From: Cylindrodendrum hubeiense
Lineage: Eukaryota > Ascomycota > Sordariomycetes > Hypocreales > Nectriaceae
Direction of reading: 5' to 3'
Assembly (NCBI GenBank): GCA_014621425.1
Contig: JAANBB010000073.1
Span: forward strand, 62,001-126,000
Length of the DNA: 64,000 bases
In this document: positions 59,304 through 64,000 of the stretch, in pieces
Position numbering within the stretch: position 1 is the first letter of the stretch
How the letters are laid out: each line of letters starts with the position of its first letter
Notes under the pieces: generated by a model
The model's database searches: none
Seen by the model: only the letters and a program-made list of their open reading frames with translations
What the model was told of the DNA's origin: nothing
Position numbers and translations under genes: made by a program

Positions 59304-60453
59304 ATGTTCAATGCGCTGAATCGCTTCATCTCGCGCCTCGATGGCGACGCCCCGCAGCAGAGGCAACAGGAACGGGGATCCTTTGGTTTCCAGGTGTTGC
59401 GGAACACGAATCTAGAGCTGGCGGTTGAGCCCTGGTTCGACTTCATCGTTGGAATCAATGGAAGGCCTATTGTAAATTCCGGCAACGAGCTTCTTGTTTA
59501 TCAGGATTGTCGCTAATCCCCGCTGTAGGACAACTCGGAACCCGCTCTGTTCTCCCAAGAAGTGAGGAACTGCGCTGGCAGCACTGTCACTCTGGGCCTA
59601 TGGAACGCAAAGGTAGCGGTGCTTCTCTATGCCTCCCTGGATAACATGCTGATGGCGACGACAGGGTCAAAGAACTAGGGAAATGCATGTCCCTGTCGCT
59701 GCCGACACCGCGTCTCTCGGCCTCTCCCTTCAGTACTCCCCGCTCTCCCTCGCGGCCAACATCTGGCACGTGCTCGATGTTCCCGCCAACTCCCCCGCCG
59801 ATGTTGCTGGCCTCCTCCCATATAGCGACTACATTCTGGGTAGCCCCGAAGGCCCCCTGTACGGCGAAGGTGGCCTCGGTGAGCTGGTGGAAGACTTCAT
59901 CGGCCGGCCTATGCGATTGTACGTCTACAACAATGAATACAACGTTAGCAGAGAAGTCACGATCCAGCCAAGCCGGGACTGGGGTGGTCAGGGAGCTCTG
60001 GGCTGTGTTCTCGGATATGGTGCTCTACATCGGTTGCCAGCTCCTTTGAGCGAGCCTGTAGATGCCCCTGGAGAGATGATGTTTGACGGAGGCGTGAACG
60101 AGAAGAGCGACAGTGTCTTTGTGCCGGCGGCGGCCGTGGATGTACCACCACCTCCTCCTGCAGGAGACTACCTGGTACCGGCGCAGATGATCGGAACAGC
60201 CCCTGTGAGCGCACCGCCGAGGGGAGGGAAGAAGAAAGAACGCCACGGCCACGGCCATGGCCACGGTCACAGTCCCAACAGGCTAATGGACGACTATTTC
60301 AAGGAGGAGGAGGAGAAGAGTCGGAGCCTGGATAATGCTCCCTCAGGCAAGGCGTCGCCAGTGCCGCCACCACCGAAAGCCGGCGGACCCCCCAAGGCCG
60401 AACCCAAGGCTGAACCCAAGGCCGAGGCAGAGAGTGATGATGAAGATGAATGA
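59304..60453 (+). CDS. grh1: Golgi reassembly-stacking protein (GRASP), Grh1 type
   Basis: This is a peripheral early-secretory protein that acts at ER exit sites/cis-Golgi and in unconventional secretion. There are three exons, 59304-59471, 59529-59612 and 59665-60453, giving about 346 residues. The two GRASP PDZ-like domains fill the first ~220 residues; recognisable parts are FGFQVLRNTNLELAVEPWFD, LGLSLQYSPL, VLDVPANSPADVAGLLPYSDYILG and LGCVLGYGALHRLP. The N-terminus is MFNALNRFISRL, an amphipathic helix starting Met-Phe, rather than the Met-Gly needed for myristoylation. This matches yeast Grh1, which is N-acetylated. The tail contains (His-Gly) repeats at 278-286, a charged segment, and Pro-Lys-Ala-Glu repeats encoded by a 12-bp DNA repeat. 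Confidence 0.95.
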
Positions 60454-60645
60454 GCCATGTCACGAGCTAGCTTGTATGAATGATTCCCCGATTTGACTTG
60501 ATCTATTCTCGCGCTGCCCTATTGGGCTTTTGTAAAGATTTCATGAATGCCGTTTTGTATTGTACATTGGTTATGGGCTCGGCATCTCCCAATAAGGAAC
60601 CTCCATCCGATCCGTGGTAGTATCCATCACCGGTCTTTAGTTAAT

Positions 60646-61277
60646 CTAGTTGATGAAGTTGACGCAGAAGAAGTGAAGAATCAAGCTGCAGACAACGTAA
60701 TCGGCGAAAGCCCTACATTATTGTTAGCGATTAGGTAGGGGCTGAGGAGCGTGAGGGAATCAGGGTCTTACCTCTCTGGGGACACGCCGGGGAATTCGTT
60801 CTTGTTGCCCTCGTTGGTCTGCACACGCAATGAAACTGTGTTCTTGTCAGCCCGCCTGTCCATGTGGCCGAGGGAACTGGGTAACACTTACTAGTCAACA
60901 CAAACTGGCCAACCGTCGCCGAGAATCCAGACAAGAAAGCATTGAACGGCTGCGTGATGTGTTAGCATCTGAATTATCCCTGGACCGCCTTTCCTTGTGG
61001 AACGTACGTAATTGCCAGCGAGGACGCAGTAGAGAAACTGAAGGGCTCCGACGGCGACCAGGAACAGCAGGAAGACGTCAATGAGCTTGATTCGCTGGGG
61101 GGTCTCCTTGACGTAGTGGTTGCAGATGTTCTGCAGCACCTGGTCCCAGTTGGCGGCGCCGTTCTTGGACGCGCTGCTCTTGACCGGAGGAGGCACAGAA
61201 GCGGGAGCCGTCGAGCTGGCTTGCGTGGTCGCAGCAGCCGAGGGGGTGGGTTCGCGGGCGTTCTTCTTGGGCGCCAT
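60646..61277 (-). CDS. ost2: Oligosaccharyltransferase subunit Ost2 (DAD1 family)
   Basis: Ost2/DAD1 is an essential membrane subunit of the ER oligosaccharyltransferase, which transfers the lipid-linked glycan to Asn. There are four exons, 61277-61008, 60949-60892, 60835-60772 and 60712-60646, with phases that close exactly, giving about 152 residues. The N-terminal ~45 residues are Ala/Pro/Ser-rich and cytosolic, an extension longer than in animal DAD1. Three hydrophobic segments follow: LIDVFLLFLVAVGALQFLYC, FNAFLSGFSATVGQFVLT and DYVVCSLILHFFCVNFI. The conserved loop SLRVQTNEGNKNEFPGVSPE and RAFADY precede the last helix. The gene is made of small exons after the first, which hides it in single-frame scans. 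It is convergent with grh1, with about 190 bp between stops. Confidence 0.94.
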
Positions 61278-62419
61278 GGTGAAGTTTTGGTAAATTGGTC
61301 GGGCTGAGCGGTGGATGATCGGTCGGCCGGTCGGGTGGCGGGAATGCGGGATGAGAGGTCGAAGGGGAAAAGTTGACGCTTGATTGTAGTTGGTGATGGT
61401 GATGGTGCATGCTGTCGCACACCAAGAGCTCCCAGATGGACACGAAAGCTCCAAGGCGGGTCGCGGCGTGATTGGCTGGTGGCTTGTTAGGGGGCAGGAG
61501 CTAAGGTACGTACCCAGACACGCGGAGGCATCCACCGCAGACCTCCCTCCACTCAGGAAACCTAGGTACCTAACTACCTATAGTTGGAACCAGACATCCG
61601 GAATTATTCGACATATCTGGACATTAGGGGTGGGACTAGGATTAATGCCTGGTAAAAAGCCTAACATAGCACACCGTAATTCCTCCTCATTTTTAAGACT
61701 TAGTTTTGTTGATGAGCTGGATGTCTCGAAATCGCCTGGAGTCAATTACTCCGTGATAGAGGCCACAACCACCACGAGGAGTTGTCCCGCCTTCACTAAA
61801 GTAATAAAAACGCCGTAAGTCACATTGGCTTAGGACAGAGTTTTAAGACAACATATGAAACGCATTCGCGAGGTGATTAGTCCAGACACATGGGTTTCTA
61901 GCCCGGGAAAAACCGACCTCGCTCTCTAAAACACCCATTGGAAAAACCAAGCCAACATCAACAACAGTACCACTCTTGTGACTGAAACCTGACCAAGCAC
62001 CACATAAACTAACACAGTAAACACGAGGAATCACCAGCACCATTCGTGAGGCTTTGGCCAAGATCGCCGCTCGTCAAACTCGGAGGCTGATGACCCTTGT
62101 TGTAGTTGCTAATTGTCTAAGTGCTGCTGGCCTCGGGACTGGGGGCTGGTGTGTCTTCTCCGCATGTTCCAGCGAGGCCCCACACCGAGCATCCTGGCAT
62201 CCCACCAATCAGGATCCAAGCCCATTACGTCGAGCACCCTTGGTTCATCCGAACACCGAACAGCTTCGGTTCTTCCTATGTAGACGCGAGGACCGAGACT
62301 ACCTACTTATCGACGACTTCGCAACCCCAAGTAAAGCCTACGTCTATCCTCAAGCCCGAGCCTGAGACTACAACCCCTCAACAACCTAATTGACTCTCTA
62401 TCCGAGCGACTCTTTCAAA
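61278..62419. other. Divergent intergenic region, no gene seen
   Basis: About 1.14 kb between the ost2 start and the TMEM14-family start. The segment 61560-61830 is AT-richer than its surroundings. Open frames on both strands (up to about 140 codons) lack recognisable features. Confidence 0.4.
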
Positions 62420-62864
62420 ATGGTAAGTCTGATGAATCGGCGAGAACTCCTTTGCCCTGCGACAGTGCAGATGCTTATGCTGGACAGGCCGACACCACGA
62501 CTATCCAGATAATCGGCTACGTGCTGGGCGCATTGACCGCAGGCGGCGGTACTATGGGATATGTGAAATCCGGCTCCTTGCCCTCCATCATTGCTGGCTG
62601 CAGCGTTGGTTTCCTGTGTATGTTCTTCCGTTTCGAGCTCCCTCCCCTACAAACACTGATCCTCGGCCAGATACCATTGGAGCATACCGCATCCAGAATC
62701 GTCAGTCATATGGAGTCGAGCTTTGCCTGCTCGCTTCCATTGTCCTGGCCGGGTCGGCCTTCCCCCGCGCTATCCGTCTGAGGAAGCCCGTCCCGATTGC
62801 TCTTAGTGTCCTCTCGTCGATCGGCCTCTTGACCTTTGGCACTGCTCTGCGCCGTCAGGCGTAA
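62420..62864 (+). CDS. TMEM14/UPF0136-family small membrane protein
   Basis: This is a predicted mitochondrial or ER membrane protein of about 108 residues with four hydrophobic segments. Animal relatives (TMEM14C) are linked to haem/porphyrin transport, but the fungal role is unknown. Exons are 62420-62422 (the ATG alone), 62488-62617 and 62671-62864. The first donor is ATG|GTAAGT and the first acceptor is GGACAG|GCC; the second intron is GTATGT...GGCCAG. Spliced, the protein reads MADTTTIQIIGYVLGAL, with the family features GYVKSGSLPSIIAG, a YGVELCLLAS helix and RAIRLRKPVPIALS. No ATG in frame upstream of GCC exists without a stop or frame break, which is why I propose the ATG-only exon. 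Confidence 0.85.
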
Positions 62865-63149
62865 GTGTTTGGGCGGGATGGATTGGTAGAATAATACACA
62901 ACTGTGAATTGAAAAAACCCTTATGCGTGAATTGTACATTGTGGAATGGGGATCGTCTCAATGCCGCTGCGACCGTAGACCACTGATTATACAGTCGATC
63001 CCAATGACCAGCCCCAATCTGCCTTTCCAACCGTCCCGTAAACGCCAGCCATGTAATGTACAAAGTCGGAACGATCGATGCGCGCTCGATTCGGTAGGGA
63101 TCGGTTACGTCGTAGGTTTCGTGGTGTATCGTAAGATTATGAAAGGGAA
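62865..63149. other. Short convergent intergenic region
   Basis: About 285 bp between the TMEM14-family stop and the cmc2 stop. It should hold two 3' ends. No gene seen. Confidence 0.4.
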
Positions 63150-63449
63150 TCATAGTCCCAACTCCTTCTGGGCCTCCTTGATTCTGTCTCGCTTGGCTCG
63201 GGCCACAGATCGGTTGTCGGCCTGAATCTTGGATCGTTCAATGCGCAAGCATTGGTTCACCTTGTCCTTCGCATCGTTGCAGCTGCCGATAGCCTTGTGC
63301 ATGAAGCCCTTGGCATGACACTCCTCGAGGATGGCAACGACGTCCTCGCAAGCTGAGATGGAACCACGTTAGTTTGGGGACAGGCGTCCACGATGCAGTT
63401 TGAAGCGAAACCTACCCAGAGCGTTCTTGGTATGGAGATGGGGATGCAT
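63150..63449 (-). CDS. cmc2: Cmc2-like mitochondrial intermembrane-space protein (twin CX9C)
   Basis: Cmc2 is a small twin-CX9C protein of the mitochondrial intermembrane space, required for cytochrome c oxidase assembly and imported by Mia40. There are two exons, 63449-63416 and 63352-63150, joined across a 63-nt intron (GTAGGT...CTCAG), giving about 78 residues. The start MHPHLHTKN matches the family's conserved MHPxL opening. The twin motif is exact: Cys13-x9-Cys23 and Cys36-x9-Cys46. A basic Arg/Lys-rich helix follows ([17 protein letters not shown]). It is divergent from the prefoldin gene, with about 330 bp between starts. Confidence 0.94.
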
Positions 63450-63776
63450 GGTTGTGATGAGGTGGACAGAGGAGTTGGTTGCGCCTGATCCGATCGTGCG
63501 ATAATACGCTGGAGAAAATCGCTTTCGGGCGACGCTGAGTGGATAGCATCTCGAAACGCTCGGACCATATGGGAGGTTAGCGACGCCGCCCACAGTGCCC
63601 ACTGCCCACAGCGTCGGCGGGCAGTCCAGGCGCCGATTTGGCATTTGGCATTTGGAGGGGCAGTCCATTATCAACTTTGAATCCCCTCCAAAGCTCTAGG
63701 CACGAACATCACGGGCAACCCACCACCGCCATCCCCGCCGCATCGCCTGCTTTCCTGTCCGCTACAGCTCACAGTC
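63450..63776. promoter_or_regulatory. Divergent promoter region between cmc2 and prefoldin subunit 2
   Basis: 327 bp between two start codons. A short direct repeat (CATTTGG twice, about 63641-63654) and repeated GCCCAC (about 63588-63607) are visible. No TATA box. Confidence 0.4.
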
Positions 63777-64000
63777 ATGTCGTCACCACAGGTCCCTGCT
63801 AAGAAGCAGCAAGGTGAGTCCGCGCATATCCCGGGCGCTGCTCACTCTCACCCGCCGGCTCCTAGCTCACCTCCGTTGCAGACCTTCAGGTGACATACTC
63901 AAACTACAAGAACACGCTTCAGCAGATCGCCCAGAGAATCGGCGACATTGAGCAGGAAGCCGAGGAGCACAAGTATGTACCCCCTTCGCTACCATCACCC
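63777..64000 (+). CDS. gim4: Prefoldin subunit 2 (Gim4), N-terminal part (runs off the right edge)
   Basis: Prefoldin is the cytosolic hexameric co-chaperone that hands unfolded actin and tubulin to the CCT chaperonin. Exon 1 is 63777-63813 (MSSPQVPAKKQQ), and exon 2 is 63882-63972, starting DLQVTYSNYKNTLQQIAQRI and ending EAEEHK. A GTATGT donor follows at 63973 and the rest of the gene lies outside the window. The heptad-rich helix YSNYKNTLQQIAQRIGDIEQ with EAEEHK matches the first coiled-coil arm of beta-type prefoldins, specifically subunit 2. Only about 43 residues are visible, so subunit identity is probable rather than certain. Confidence 0.8.

Noticed and set aside
61843..62393. Short open frames upstream of the TMEM14-family gene
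   Set aside because: No family resemblance, no good start context or splice partner; more likely leader or intergenic sequence.

Overview
This 64 kb window is nuclear chromosomal DNA of a filamentous ascomycete, most likely a Sordariomycete of the order Hypocreales. The genes carry short introns (about 45-140 nt) with GTRNGT-type donors, CTAAC/CTGAC-like branch sites and YAG acceptors. They encode eukaryotic housekeeping proteins plus fungus-specific families (Zn2Cys6 regulator, Sld3, Trs65, fungal homeobox protein). Gene order is not operonic. Order and species placement are inferences; exon joins below were made by hand from reading frame and splice consensus.

Left part (1-38.6 kb, normal gene density): mcm7 (partial, minus), pex1 (plus), met22/hal2 (minus), an accessory gene of the OTT_1508 deaminase type whose frame is interrupted (minus), a Zn2Cys6 regulator (plus), a phytanoyl-CoA dioxygenase-like enzyme (plus), chd1 (minus), rli1/ABCE1 (plus), prp40 (minus), trs65 (plus), sld3 (minus) and a homeobox transcription factor (minus).

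Middle part (about 38.6-50.2 kb): some 11.6 kb directly upstream of the homeobox gene in which I could support no protein-coding gene. It is GC-rich and holds several short tandem repeats, many with a 12-bp period, a purine-pyrimidine alternating tract, and repeated small palindromes of the form GTAC-NNN-GTAC. It may be a long regulatory or leader region of the homeobox gene, or decayed DNA.

Right part (50.2-64 kb, dense): a HAD phosphatase (minus), pyroglutamyl peptidase I (plus), a 56-residue cysteine-rich protein (plus), a KLHDC4/Kel3-type kelch protein (minus), the cap trimethylguanosine synthase tgs1 (minus), the GRASP protein grh1 (plus), the oligosaccharyltransferase subunit ost2 (minus), a TMEM14-family membrane protein with an ATG-only first exon (plus), cmc2 (minus), and the start of prefoldin subunit 2 (plus, runs off the end).

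Most genes act in unrelated core processes: DNA replication (mcm7, sld3), chromatin (chd1), splicing and RNA capping (prp40, tgs1), ribosome recycling (rli1), peroxisomes (pex1), and secretion and glycosylation (trs65, grh1, ost2). The accessory candidates are the OTT_1508-like gene at 7.1-9.2 kb, the cysteine-rich miniprotein at 54.2 kb and the structured gene-free region. I saw no CRISPR array, rRNA, convincing tRNA or intact transposon.
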